This document shows, in pieces, positions 1-9,188 of a stretch of 64,000 nt of DNA; position 1 is the stretch's first letter, and each line of letters starts with the position of its first letter. Source of the DNA: Gammaproteobacteria bacterium (lineage in GTDB: Bacteria; Pseudomonadota; Gammaproteobacteria; UBA4575); the NCBI GenBank assembly GCA_014075255.1, contig CP046178.1, forward strand, positions 1,568,894 through 1,632,893, read 5' to 3'. The translations under genes were made by a program, and so were the position numbers. The notes below the pieces were generated by a model. That model ran no database searches. It worked only from the letters and a program-made list of their open reading frames with translations, and was not told where the DNA came from.

Positions 1-925
1 CATGCTCAAAACCCAATTCGTTGCCTATATTTTTCAAGGCTTCAAACTCTTTAGGATCTAGATAGCGATGCATAGCCAAATGGTGGGCGCTAGGCTGCAA
101 ATATTGACCCAAAGTTAGCATATCAACATCATGCGCACGCAAATCCTTCATCACTTCTATTACTTCATTAATCTCTTCGCCCAAACCCAGCATTAATCCA
201 GATTTCGTAGGTACATGTTTAATTCGTTGCTTGTGCTTCTGTAACAACTGTAATGAATGTAGATAGTCCGCACCTGGGCGCGCCGCTGGATACAATCGCG
301 GTACGGTTTCTAAATTATGATTAAATACATCTGCTGACGCTTTGCTTAGAACATCAAGGGCCTTATCCATCCTGCCTCGAAAATCAGGCACGAGAATCTC
401 GATTTTTACTTCACTACTTTGTTGACGAATTTCTCGAATACAATCAACAAAATGACTAGCGCCACCATCTTTTAAATCATCGCGATCAACAGAAGTGACC
501 ACAACATAGCGCAAACCTAACTTCAATACAGTTTCTGCTAACTTTACAGGTTCATTCACATCCAAAGGCAAAGGTCTGCCATGCGCAACATCGCAAAACG
601 AACATCGCCGCGTACAAACATCTCCCATAATCATGAAAGTTGCAGTGCCCCCATCAAAACACTCGGTTAAATTTGGACAAGATGCTTCTTCGCAAACAGT
701 GTTTAATTTCTGCTCACGCAATAAGCTCTTCAATTCTCGAACTTTAGCTGATGTAGGAGCTTTGACATGCAACCATTTAGGTTTAGGTATGCGTTTCCGG
801 GTAATTTCATCTAGAGATTTAAATGAAATAGGAATCTTAGTTACTTTTTCATGACCTCTTTGTTTAACACCAAGCTTTGCCACATGTGACTTAGATTGCG
901 AAGTATTTGAATTTTTAGCTGTCAT
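1..925 (-). CDS. lipA: Lipoyl synthase LipA (partial, 3' end off window)
   Basis: Radical-SAM enzyme that inserts two sulfurs into protein-bound octanoyl groups to make lipoyl cofactors. Reading the minus strand from ATG at 925 gives [11 protein letters not shown], then the auxiliary-cluster cysteines in [12 protein letters not shown] and the radical-SAM CxxxCxxC as CTRRCSFC, followed by [11 protein letters not shown], all typical of LipA. About 308 codons are present and the frame is open at base 1, so the C-terminus is missing. The start overlaps the end of lipB by 11 bp, which suggests translational coupling. LipB makes the octanoyl-protein that LipA uses. An isolated gcvH, encoding a lipoylated protein, lies at 33232. 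Confidence 0.95.
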   Translation of the reverse strand, partial: MTAKNSNTSQSKSHVAKLGVKQRGHEKVTKIPISFKSLDEITRKRIPKPKWLHVKAPTSAKVRELKSLLREQKLNTVCEEASCPNLTECFDGGTATFMIMGDVCTRRCSFCDVAHGRPLPLDVNEPVKLAETVLKLGLRYVVVTSVDRDDLKDGGASHFVDCIREIRQQSSEVKIEILVPDFRGRMDKALDVLSKASADVFNHNLETVPRLYPAARPGADYLHSLQLLQKHKQRIKHVPTKSGLMLGLGEEINEVIEVMKDLRAHDVDMLTLGQYLQPSAHHLAMHRYLDPKEFEALKNIGNELGFEH

Positions 926-1556
926 GAATATTTATTTTATTAACTTTATATTCTAAATGTTTGCATAGTTTAAGCATTAATTTTTCCGAAACTGCATGTA
1001 TGCCTTCAGTTACTCCAACATCTTTAAGTTGAGTAACCGTCAATCCCGGAAACCCACAGGGATTGATTAACGAAAATGGACTTAGATCCATATCAACATT
1101 CAATGCAACTCCGTGATAACTGCAGCCACTATGCACGCGTAAACCAAGCGATGCAATTTTCGCATCATTTACATATACGCCATGCGCTTCAGCACGTGCC
1201 TGAGAATCAATTTTATAGTCATTTAACAAATCTACTACTGCCTGCTCAACAAGCTGAACAAAACGTTTCACACCTATAGATTTACGTTTCAAATTGACCA
1301 ATAAATAGATGATTACTTGCCCCGGCCCGTGATAAGTCACTTGCCCACCGCGATCAGATTGCACAATAGGAATATCAGTTTGGCTGAGAACATGCTGCGG
1401 ATCGGCATTCGCACCCAAGGTGATTACTGCAGGATGCTGCACACACCAAATTTCATCCGCTGCAGTTGAAGTTCGTTGCGTGGTGAATTCACGCATTTTA
1501 TTGAATACAGAACTGTATTCTTGTAAACCTAGATTACGTATGTGTAGTTCACACAT
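915..1556 (-). CDS. lipB: Octanoyltransferase LipB
   Basis: Transfers the octanoyl group from acyl carrier protein to lipoyl domains, the first step of endogenous lipoate synthesis in the cytoplasm. The 213-residue product is family length. It has the signature [12 protein letters not shown] (about residues 69-80), the catalytic lysine in DAKIASLG (K133) and the catalytic cysteine in NPCG (C167). It lies between the ybeD-like gene and lipA, the usual gammaproteobacterial order, and overlaps lipA by 11 bp. Confidence 0.96.
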   Translation of the reverse strand: MCELHIRNLGLQEYSSVFNKMREFTTQRTSTAADEIWCVQHPAVITLGANADPQHVLSQTDIPIVQSDRGGQVTYHGPGQVIIYLLVNLKRKSIGVKRFVQLVEQAVVDLLNDYKIDSQARAEAHGVYVNDAKIASLGLRVHSGCSYHGVALNVDMDLSPFSLINPCGFPGLTVTQLKDVGVTEGIHAVSEKLMLKLCKHLEYKVNKINIHDS

Positions 1557-1619
1557 CTATTAAGCTCAGCTATTTTACAGCCATGAATTCTAATCATGAA
1601 AGGATTAATCGGCGTTTAT

Positions 1620-1886
1620 TTATAGTGCCATTATGACCCATTCACTGGCAGTTAAGTCCATATAAATTCCATCCAAGTGCTCTTGGCTTGTCGTATTTAC
1701 CACTGCCGTGATGCTGCAATAATTCTTTTGCTTACTTTCCACCTCATTGATCTTGGTATCTTCAAAATCGTTAAGATGTTTCTTTAGTATTTCGACTACC
1801 GCTTTATGAAAACCATGATGATTCTTTCCCATTATTTTAATTGGGAACTCACATGGAAAAACTAATAACGACTCTTCGTCTGACAT
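1620..1886 (-). CDS. ybeD: YbeD/DUF493 family protein
   Basis: A small (88 aa) cytoplasmic protein of the DUF493 (YbeD, UPF0250) family, which has a ferredoxin-like fold related to ACT domains. Features seen are the opening LLVFPCEFPIKIMG and the central SITAVVNTTSQEHLDGIY segment. The family often sits between dacA and lipB, as here, and is presumed regulatory; no enzymatic role is known to me. It is 63 bp upstream of lipB on the same strand. Confidence 0.88.
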   Translation of the reverse strand: MSDEESLLVFPCEFPIKIMGKNHHGFHKAVVEILKKHLNDFEDTKINEVESKQKNYCSITAVVNTTSQEHLDGIYMDLTASEWVIMAL

Positions 1887-1912
1887 AAATAAATTTAGAA
1901 TTTAGAAGATAT

Positions 1913-2755
1913 CTACATCTTGCGCTGTTGATACAATTTATACGTTTTTTGCCAAATTTTACCTGGCTTACCATCAGCAATTACTCTTTGATCAATTTTA
2001 GTTGCAGCCAACAATTCTTTTGTAGAACTTGCAATCCAAAGTTCATCTGAGGAATATAACCAATCTTTTGGAATGCGTTGTTGTTTGCATTCAATACCAA
2101 GCTCTTCCAATAATTCCAATATAAAATCTCGCGTTATACCCGGCAATATTAAATTGTCTTTTGGATGCGTATACACTATCCCGTCACGCACTAAAAATAA
2201 GTTACTAGAAGAACCTTCCAACGCATAATCATCACGAATCATTATCGCTTCAACGGCATCAGCCTCTGCAGCCTCTTGTTTAGCAAGAATGTTTGCCAAC
2301 AAGCTAATTGCCTTAACATCACAACGTTGCCAGCGAGTGTCGTTAGTCGTTATCAGCTCGACACCATTCTCTATATATTTACTTGGCACTATTGGAAGCG
2401 GATTAGCCATAGCAAACACTGTGGCTTGCGTGGCATCTGGGAATACATGATCTCGTGGCGCAACTCCTCGAGTAACTTGAATATAAATGGCGAGATCATC
2501 ACATTCTGATTGCTGAATTAATTTTTCAATTAATGATAGCCAATCAGACTCGCTATACGGACTAACTACTTTTATCTCCGCCATACTGCGTTGCAAACGA
2601 CCCATGTGTTGGGACAAGTAAAAAGCCTTATTTTGATAGACCGTGATTAGCTCATAGATACCATCGCCAAATAGAAAGCCGCGATCTAATACGGAAACAC
2701 GACAATCCTCTAACGGCAGGTATTCGCCATTTAAAAATGCAGGAACAGAAGCCAC
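1913..2755 (-). CDS. dat: D-amino acid aminotransferase (class IV PLP enzyme)
   Basis: A 280-residue PLP-dependent class IV aminotransferase. The N-terminus MASVPAFLNGEYLPLED, the segment VLDRGFLFGDGIYE, the PLP-lysine region around CDVKAISLLANILAKQ and the C-terminal EGSSSNLFLVRDG plus LILPGITRD fit D-alanine/D-amino acid transaminases better than IlvE. The likely role is interconversion of D-alanine and D-glutamate. Its position 12 bp downstream of dacA, a D-Ala carboxypeptidase that releases D-alanine, supports a role in D-amino acid recycling; this last point is inference. Substrate preference cannot be read directly. Confidence 0.85.
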   Translation of the reverse strand: MASVPAFLNGEYLPLEDCRVSVLDRGFLFGDGIYELITVYQNKAFYLSQHMGRLQRSMAEIKVVSPYSESDWLSLIEKLIQQSECDDLAIYIQVTRGVAPRDHVFPDATQATVFAMANPLPIVPSKYIENGVELITTNDTRWQRCDVKAISLLANILAKQEAAEADAVEAIMIRDDYALEGSSSNLFLVRDGIVYTHPKDNLILPGITRDFILELLEELGIECKQQRIPKDWLYSSDELWIASSTKELLAATKIDQRVIADGKPGKIWQKTYKLYQQRKM

Positions 2756-2767
2756 AGAACGTATGAC

Positions 2768-3958
2768 TTAGAAGAATAGTTTCACGAAGAAATCCACAAT
2801 GCGTCGCCATAAGCCACCTTCAGGGTTTGATTGCAACGCAACTAACGCTTGCTCTAAATAATCTTCACCTTTTAGTGTGACTTTAACCACCCCAACGTGA
2901 TCACCCTGTTCAATCGGTGCGATAATTTCAGTATCAATACTCATATCAGCTTTTAAATCTTCGTACCGCCCTCTTGGAATAGTCACAAACAAGTCGTTAT
3001 CCAAACCAAGTTGAATGGACTTTGACTCGCCTTTCCACATTCGTTGTTGAGCTAATACTTCTCCAGCTTTATATAATTTATGAGATTCATAATATCTAAA
3101 ACCATAGTTCAACAACGCTTGACTGTTTACCGTACGCGCTCTATCACTATTAGCTCCCATCACTGCAGATATTAAGCACATATTATTCTTCAGTGCGGAT
3201 GCCGCAAGACAATAACCAGCCGCTTCTGTATGACCTGTTTTAATTCCATCTACTGCACTATCACGCCAAAGCAAACGATTACGGTTAAACTGCTTAATGC
3301 CATTAAAGGTGTATTCTTTCTGTGAGTAGCGCTCATATTCTTCAGGAAATTCACTGATCATTGTGCGCGACAATAAAGCAATGTCATATGCAGTGGTATA
3401 ATGATCTGTATCCGGTAGGCCTGTAGCATTAATATAGTGTGTATCTTTCATTCCGATTCGCATCGCTTGAGCATTCATTACATCAGCAAACGCTTGTTCA
3501 GTACCCGCAACATGCTCGGCTAACGCAATACTCGCATCATTGCCAGATTGAATAATGAGCCCTAACATTAGATCATCTAATAAAATTTTATTGCCCACTT
3601 CAACAAACATTCTTGAACCAATACTTCGCCAAGCATATTCACTAATTTCTACTTGGTCATCTAACCTAATATCTCCTGCCTGCAAAGATTTATAGACCAC
3701 GTAGGCTGTCATAATTTTTGTAATGCTCGCAGGATCAACGCGCTCATTTGAATTGTAGTCTGCTAGCACTGCGCCACTAGCGAAGTCCATCAACACATAA
3801 CTGCTCGCATCGAATTTGGGTGGCGCGGGCACCGGTAATGGCTCCGCACTAATTGCAATATTTGCAATATTTGCAAGAAACATCAATGCTAAAAAAATAA
3901 TTGCACTTAATTTTTTAGCGCTAAGTTTTATAACTGTAAATTTCACCAATGCCTCCAC
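2768..3958 (-). CDS. dacA: D-alanyl-D-alanine carboxypeptidase (PBP5 type)
   Basis: Periplasmic low-molecular-weight penicillin-binding protein that trims the terminal D-alanine from peptidoglycan stem peptides. An N-terminal hydrophobic signal ends near AISA (residue 38). The three catalytic motifs are present: SITK (S78-K81), SGN (138-140) and KTG (240-242). The C-terminus GGLWRRIVDFFVKLFF is an amphipathic membrane anchor, as in PBP5. The GTG start at 3958 has AGGAG upstream; a second GTG four codons in also has GGAGG before it, so the start is uncertain by a few residues. It lies between rlpA and dat in the same direction. Confidence 0.95.
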   Translation of the reverse strand: MEALVKFTVIKLSAKKLSAIIFLALMFLANIANIAISAEPLPVPAPPKFDASSYVLMDFASGAVLADYNSNERVDPASITKIMTAYVVYKSLQAGDIRLDDQVEISEYAWRSIGSRMFVEVGNKILLDDLMLGLIIQSGNDASIALAEHVAGTEQAFADVMNAQAMRIGMKDTHYINATGLPDTDHYTTAYDIALLSRTMISEFPEEYERYSQKEYTFNGIKQFNRNRLLWRDSAVDGIKTGHTEAAGYCLAASALKNNMCLISAVMGANSDRARTVNSQALLNYGFRYYESHKLYKAGEVLAQQRMWKGESKSIQLGLDNDLFVTIPRGRYEDLKADMSIDTEIIAPIEQGDHVGVVKVTLKGEDYLEQALVALQSNPEGGLWRRIVDFFVKLFF

Positions 3959-3978
3959 AAAAACCGCTCCTTAATTAA

Positions 3979-4884
3979 TTATTCAATCACTACGCGGTGA
4001 TCACTTATACCCATTGCAATTAACTCTGCAACCGTATCATCTGCAGACTTTACCGTCGCTATTGGACCAATACGAACTCGGTGCAGCTGCTTAGTATCTT
4101 TCACTATTGAAGAAATGGTCACTACACCCAAGTTAAGCCCACTGAGCTGACTCTTTAACTGACTTGCATTCTTAAACTCACCAAAAGCGCCCACTTGCAC
4201 AAAAATTTTCGGCCCTTGATTAGAAATAGTGGTAGCTTCTGTAACAATCTCGGGCGATGAATCTGCAACCATTTCAGACTCCACATTAATATCTAGTTCA
4301 CTACTGGCACTAACAACTCGGTTATGAGTGATTCGATAGTTACGCGGATCGAGTGCTCGCACTTCCACTAACCCCGTTCCTTCCTTAACGATATCCAGCT
4401 TGGTGGCTGCCGTATACGACAAGTCAATAACTCTATTACCATGAAATGGCCCACGGTCATTTACACGCAAAACAACCTGCTTACCATTGTTTAAATTAGT
4501 AACCTGCACGTATGTCGGTAATGGCAATTGCGTATGCGCGGCTGTCATGCCGTACATATCGTAGGGTTCTCCACTTGATGTGCGTCTACCATGAAATTTT
4601 TTACCGTACCAAGAAGCGATACCTCGCTGCACAAATCCCTGACTACTTGGCAAGGTATGGTACGTTTTACCAAACACAACATATGAGCTGGGATTCCCAT
4701 ACTTGCTAAGTGGCTCTACTCTTGGCACTTGATCTGCTGGTAACTGAGACTTAGTTCGATCCACATCTAACGGTGGATCATCCGATATAGAGGGGCGCGT
4801 GGAAGAGCATGCACTGAGAACAAACAAAACCAAAATCCATATAGCTAGATTATGGCTATGCTGAATGGAATTAATTTTGAACAA
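3979..4884 (-). CDS. rlpA: RlpA-type septal lytic transglycosylase, lipoprotein
   Basis: A lipoprotein with a double-psi beta-barrel domain and a C-terminal SPOR domain; RlpA proteins bind and, in some species, cleave denuded glycan strands at the septum. The signal peptide ends with the lipobox LSAC (C26). The barrel spans about residues 87-165 (GIASWYGKKFHGRRTSSGE, then RVNDRGPF), with the catalytic-type Glu and Asp in place. The SPOR domain occupies about residues 225-301 (KIFVQVGAFGEF). The start overlaps the end of mltB by 14 bp, so the genes are probably translated as a unit. Confidence 0.93.
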   Translation of the reverse strand: MFKINSIQHSHNLAIWILVLFVLSACSSTRPSISDDPPLDVDRTKSQLPADQVPRVEPLSKYGNPSSYVVFGKTYHTLPSSQGFVQRGIASWYGKKFHGRRTSSGEPYDMYGMTAAHTQLPLPTYVQVTNLNNGKQVVLRVNDRGPFHGNRVIDLSYTAATKLDIVKEGTGLVEVRALDPRNYRITHNRVVSASSELDINVESEMVADSSPEIVTEATTISNQGPKIFVQVGAFGEFKNASQLKSQLSGLNLGVVTISSIVKDTKQLHRVRIGPIATVKSADDTVAELIAMGISDHRVVIE

Positions 4885-5872
4885 CGTAGTCTTTAATATC
4901 TTTTTTGATTTGCTGGCTCAATTGATAAACTGCCATGGCGTACATATGACTATGATTATAGCGAGTAATAACGTAAAAATTATTAAATCCTAACCAGTAC
5001 TCCTCGGAGTTATTATTTTTAAACTCAAGTAGAGCAACAGCTCGTTTTGTATCTGCATTATATTCAGAAGTCACATTATATTGAGGCAACTCAGAAACGG
5101 ATGCAACTGGTTTAAGTCCTTTTTCTAGCAATGCTTTAAAACGTTTACCTTGCACTTTTGCTGGCACCGTTACAACTTCATCTGCCTTCCACCCATGACG
5201 CTTAAAGTAATTTGCCACACTACCGATCACATCCTCATTGCTGCCCCAAAGGTCGCGTGTTCCGTTTTCATCAAAATCAACTGCATAGTGTCGGTAACTA
5301 CTAGAAATAAACTGACTCTTACCCATCGCACCGGCGTAAGAACCTTTTATTGCTAAAGGATCTAACTTTTCTTCTTGTGCTAACAAAAGAAAATGTTCCA
5401 GCTCACTACGAAAAAATTTCTGTCTAGGCGGATAATCAAACCCAAGCGTTACCAGTGAATCAAGCACTGGATACTTCCCCTTGTAACGTCCATAAAAAGT
5501 TTCAACCCCAATTATGGCCACCACTATTTCTGGCGGCACTCCATACTCTCGCTCTGCCGCAGCCAGAATGGAGGCATTCTCACTCCAAAATGCAAGACCC
5601 TGTTGAATTCGTTTGTCGGTAATAAATATCTTGCGATATTCCTGCCAGTTTTTTTTCTTTTCAGCAGGTCGCTGTATAGCCTCTAAAACCTGTGTTTGCG
5701 TTGAGACATTTTTAAATAGATCGTCCAAAGATTCTTTTGGATATTTGTTTTTAGATGAAAATTCATCAATGAATTGCTTTACCTCGGCTCTGTTTAGGTA
5801 ATCGTTTTCAGAAAATCCTTGCGTGTTACAACAAAAAAATAAAACTGCAACTGAAATTAAATGCTTATACAT
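4871..5872 (-). CDS. mltB: Membrane-bound lytic murein transglycosylase B
   Basis: Cleaves the MurNAc-GlcNAc bond of peptidoglycan with formation of the anhydro sugar. The 333-residue protein has an N-terminal hydrophobic export signal, and the catalytic glutamate lies in IIGVETFYGRY (E124). The family motif GAMGKSQF(I)SS and the DFDENGTRDLW calcium-loop-like segment are present. No clear lipobox is seen, so it may be periplasmic rather than lipid-anchored. It starts 4 bp after rodA ends and overlaps rlpA. Confidence 0.92.
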   Translation of the reverse strand: MYKHLISVAVLFFCCNTQGFSENDYLNRAEVKQFIDEFSSKNKYPKESLDDLFKNVSTQTQVLEAIQRPAEKKKNWQEYRKIFITDKRIQQGLAFWSENASILAAAEREYGVPPEIVVAIIGVETFYGRYKGKYPVLDSLVTLGFDYPPRQKFFRSELEHFLLLAQEEKLDPLAIKGSYAGAMGKSQFISSSYRHYAVDFDENGTRDLWGSNEDVIGSVANYFKRHGWKADEVVTVPAKVQGKRFKALLEKGLKPVASVSELPQYNVTSEYNADTKRAVALLEFKNNNSEEYWLGFNNFYVITRYNHSHMYAMAVYQLSQQIKKDIKDYVVQN

Positions 5873-5876
5873 AAAA

Positions 5877-7007
5877 TTAGTAAGATAAAAATTTACGATG
5901 TGAATGGATTGACATTAAAATTCCAAATGCAGCTAAAATTGTAACGGCAGAGGTGCCGCCATAGCTAATTAATGGTAATGGCACCCCCACCACTGGGAGC
6001 AGTCCACTCACCATGCCAATGTTTACTAAAAAATAGGCAAAAAATGACAAACTCAAACTCCCCGCCAACAACCTAGAGTAAGTATCTTGTGCACGTGCGG
6101 CAATCGTCAAACCACGCATAACAATAAAGCCATAAACACATAACAACACCACCACACCAAGAAAACCAAATTCTTCACTAAACACGGCAAATATAAAATC
6201 TGTAGACCTTTCTGGAATAAAATCAAGCTGTGACTGAGTACCATTCAACCAACCCTTACCATATATACCGCCTGAGCCAATCGCTATCTTAGACTGTATT
6301 ATATGGTAACCAGTTCCAAGTGGATCACTCTCAGGGTTAAACATTGTGAGGATACGTTGCCGCTGATACTCATGCAGATAAAACCAAAACACCGGCATTA
6401 ATGCCATTGCGATTCCACCAAATATTGCCAGCAACTTCCAAGTAATCCCGGCAAGAAAAATTACGCAAATTCCACCAAATGCAATTAACAAGGCGGTGCC
6501 TAAATCTGGTTGGATCAATACCAAACCTACTGGTATCGCAATCATCAATAATGCAATAAAGATTTGCAAGATGGTGGGTGGCATAGGTTTTTCACTGAAA
6601 TACCAAGCCACCATCATGGGTAGGAAAATTTTTAACAGCTCAGATGGCTGAAAGCGCACAAAACCAAGATCAATCCAACGCTGTGCACCTTTACCACTGT
6701 AGCCAATTGCCATTACCACTAACAATAAGGCTATTCCTAACAAATATAACCATGGTGACCAACGCGCTAATTCTTTTACTGGAATTTGTGCTAAAAATAA
6801 TAGCGCCACAAATCCTAATCCAAAACGAATGGATTGCCGTGTGATGGCTGCCATTTCTCCACTAGTAGCACTATATAAAACCGCTAAACCTATGCCGCAA
6901 AGCAACAATAGAGAAACAAATAAAGCTGGATCAATATTAAATAAATTCCGTTCTTCCCGGATTGGCGAAGTTACCAATGAATCTTTAATGGAGTAGCTAC
7001 TTGCCAT
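5877..7007 (-). CDS. rodA: Rod-shape glycan polymerase RodA (SEDS family)
   Basis: Polytopic inner-membrane glycosyltransferase that polymerises lipid II during cell elongation, working with the transpeptidase PBP2 encoded just upstream. The 376-residue protein has about ten membrane segments. SEDS signatures are seen: GAQRWIDLGFVRFQPSEL, the loop GIYGKGWLNGTQSQLDFIPE with the essential acidic residue, and the C-terminal PLPLISYGGTS. It lies 16 bp downstream of mrdA. Confidence 0.96.
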   Translation of the reverse strand: MASSYSIKDSLVTSPIREERNLFNIDPALFVSLLLLCGIGLAVLYSATSGEMAAITRQSIRFGLGFVALLFLAQIPVKELARWSPWLYLLGIALLLVVMAIGYSGKGAQRWIDLGFVRFQPSELLKIFLPMMVAWYFSEKPMPPTILQIFIALLMIAIPVGLVLIQPDLGTALLIAFGGICVIFLAGITWKLLAIFGGIAMALMPVFWFYLHEYQRQRILTMFNPESDPLGTGYHIIQSKIAIGSGGIYGKGWLNGTQSQLDFIPERSTDFIFAVFSEEFGFLGVVVLLCVYGFIVMRGLTIAARAQDTYSRLLAGSLSLSFFAYFLVNIGMVSGLLPVVGVPLPLISYGGTSAVTILAAFGILMSIHSHRKFLSY

Positions 7008-7023
7008 ATATATTCTACTTTAT

Positions 7024-8961
7024 TTATTGCACCAATGAACTTGCAAGCGCTGCAGACGATTTACCAAATTGTTGTTGATCCCCAGAGCCATAGTTAGCAC
7101 CGTATGTGGCAATCAACTCTTCTTTACTCAGCAAATAATGATCCATTACAGCTCTTGCTACTGGAGCCGCCGATTTACTACCACCGCCGCCATTCTCAAC
7201 AATCACAGCAATCGCTATTCTTGGATCATCTGCTGGTGCAAAGGCAATAAACAACCCATGATCACGTAGCTTTTCACTTACGTTTTCCTCTTCATACTCT
7301 TCATCTTCCGCTAAACCAAAAACTTGCGCCGTACCCGTCTTACCTGCAATTTTATATTTTGCGTCTTTGCCTATCCTAAAAGCTGTGCCATTTGGTTTAT
7401 GCGCCACATCAATCATCGCGGATATTACTTGGTCCCAATACAATTCACTTTCTACATTTATATATGGCATTGCAGTGGCACTTGCAGACTCTTCAGTTTG
7501 ATCTTGTTTACGTGTTGAACGTAAAAATCTAGGACGTATACCTTGCCCACGCATCGCTAGCGCACTGGTTGCTGTGGCGAGCTGCAAAGGTGTCGTCAGC
7601 ATATATCCTTGACCAATACCGGTAATGACCGTCTCCCCTGGGTACCAAGGTTGGCCATAAACTGCTTTTTTCCACTGTACCGACGGTATTAATCCTTTTG
7701 CCTCTCCCCAAGTATCTAACTCAGTTCGAGAACCTAAATTAAATTGAACTAAAAACTCTGAAATTTTATCAATACCGAGTTCAGTTGCCAGAGTATAAAA
7801 ATACACATCGCAAGACTGGATAATCGCTTTATACATATCAACTTTACCGTGACCACCTTTTTTCCAATCACGATACTTTCGCTCATGTCCTGGTAACTTA
7901 TAAAACGGCCCGGCATACATAGTCTCGCCTGCCCAGACTGCGCCATAATGCAGTCCTGCCAATGCCATCATTGGTTTTATCGTAGAACCTGGGGGGTATT
8001 GGCCACGCAGTGCGCGATTAAATAAAGGACGATCATCATCATCTCGCAGCAGAGAATATTGCTTACTGCTAATTCCATTTACAAAAAGATTGGGATCAAA
8101 AGTGGGCGTGCTTACAAATACAAGAACCTCTCCAGTGACAGGATCCATTGCCACTACCGAACCATTTCGTTCACCTAGGCTGTGTTGCGCAATTTTTTGT
8201 AAATGCGCATCAATCGATAAAACTAAATCTGCACCTGGAGTGGGCAACACTTTTTCCAATACGCGCAGCTTACGACCCTGAGCATTAATTTCAATATGTT
8301 GATAACCCACTTCACCATGCAATACATCTTCGTAAAATTTCTCTACTCCCACTTTACCTATATGAGTGGTGCCACTATATTTTTGCTTATCAATCCGTTG
8401 TGCTTCTTGTGCATTAATTCGGCCCACATAACCCAGTGCATGGGTATTCATCCCTGAGAAAGGATAGAAACGATTTGCACGTGCCGTGATCTCAACACCA
8501 GGGAAACGATGACGGTTTACTGAAAATTTTGCGACTTCAATTTCATTTAAATTTAATTTCAACGGAATCGATTCAAATGATTGCTTACGTTTCACATCTT
8601 CAAAAAATTTCTTTAAATGATGCTCTTCTAGTTGAATATATTCTCCAAGCTGCTGGACAACTTGTTGGAGGTCATCCACTTGTACAGGAGTAATCTCTAT
8701 TTGATAAGTCGATTTATTATCCGCTAGTAATTTCAGGTTGCGATCAAAAATTAACCCGCGCGTAGGCGCTATGGGCACCACACGGACTCGATTGTCTTGA
8801 GATAAGGTTGTGTAATGTTCATTGCTGACAATCTGCAGATGAAACAGCCTAGCACCCAGCACAAAAATGCAGCAAAAAACTAAAAATGCGACCACATAAA
8901 CGCGTGCACGGAAATAGCGCTCTTCAAGCTTTGGGTTTTTGAGAAAATCGCGTGATGCCAA
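7024..8961 (-). CDS. mrdA: Peptidoglycan DD-transpeptidase PBP2
   Basis: Class B penicillin-binding protein that crosslinks peptidoglycan in the elongasome. The 645-residue product has a short cytoplasmic N-terminus and a membrane anchor at about residues 21-38. The pedestal domain is followed by the transpeptidase motifs STIK (S326-K329), SCD (383-385) and KTG (541-543). It is the first gene of the minus-strand cluster mrdA-rodA-mltB-rlpA-dacA. The usual upstream neighbours rlmH and rsfS are absent; instead a divergent hppA follows after a 227-bp spacer. Confidence 0.96.
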   Translation of the reverse strand: MASRDFLKNPKLEERYFRARVYVVAFLVFCCIFVLGARLFHLQIVSNEHYTTLSQDNRVRVVPIAPTRGLIFDRNLKLLADNKSTYQIEITPVQVDDLQQVVQQLGEYIQLEEHHLKKFFEDVKRKQSFESIPLKLNLNEIEVAKFSVNRHRFPGVEITARANRFYPFSGMNTHALGYVGRINAQEAQRIDKQKYSGTTHIGKVGVEKFYEDVLHGEVGYQHIEINAQGRKLRVLEKVLPTPGADLVLSIDAHLQKIAQHSLGERNGSVVAMDPVTGEVLVFVSTPTFDPNLFVNGISSKQYSLLRDDDDRPLFNRALRGQYPPGSTIKPMMALAGLHYGAVWAGETMYAGPFYKLPGHERKYRDWKKGGHGKVDMYKAIIQSCDVYFYTLATELGIDKISEFLVQFNLGSRTELDTWGEAKGLIPSVQWKKAVYGQPWYPGETVITGIGQGYMLTTPLQLATATSALAMRGQGIRPRFLRSTRKQDQTEESASATAMPYINVESELYWDQVISAMIDVAHKPNGTAFRIGKDAKYKIAGKTGTAQVFGLAEDEEYEEENVSEKLRDHGLFIAFAPADDPRIAIAVIVENGGGGSKSAAPVARAVMDHYLLSKEELIATYGANYGSGDQQQFGKSSAALASSLVQ

Positions 8962-9069
8962 TTCGCTAATACACCTTATATATAGAGAAACAGGTAAAAG
9001 ATTCTAACCTACTTTTTATAGTGTATTTTAACCAATTCAATTTTTTGATTGCATAAGATTATTCATTAG

Positions 9070-9097
9070 TTGAATCACCCCAATTTACTTATATAAT
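9070..9097 (+). promoter_or_regulatory. Sigma70-type promoter of hppA
   Basis: TTGAAT (9070-9075) and TATAAT (9092-9097) are separated by 16 bp. About 90 bp of leader follows, containing a 7-bp inverted repeat (AGTCGAA at 9106-9112 and TTCGACT at 9136-9142), and then GGAG at 9177-9180 before the ATG at 9189. The 227-bp spacer must also hold the divergent mrdA promoter, which I could not place with confidence. Confidence 0.7.
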
Positions 9098-9188
9098 CAG
9101 CGGCCAGTCGAAAATGACTAGAATAACGACAACCATTCGACTGCTCTCACCTTTGACATAAATAACCAGCGATTTTGGAGAAAGATTA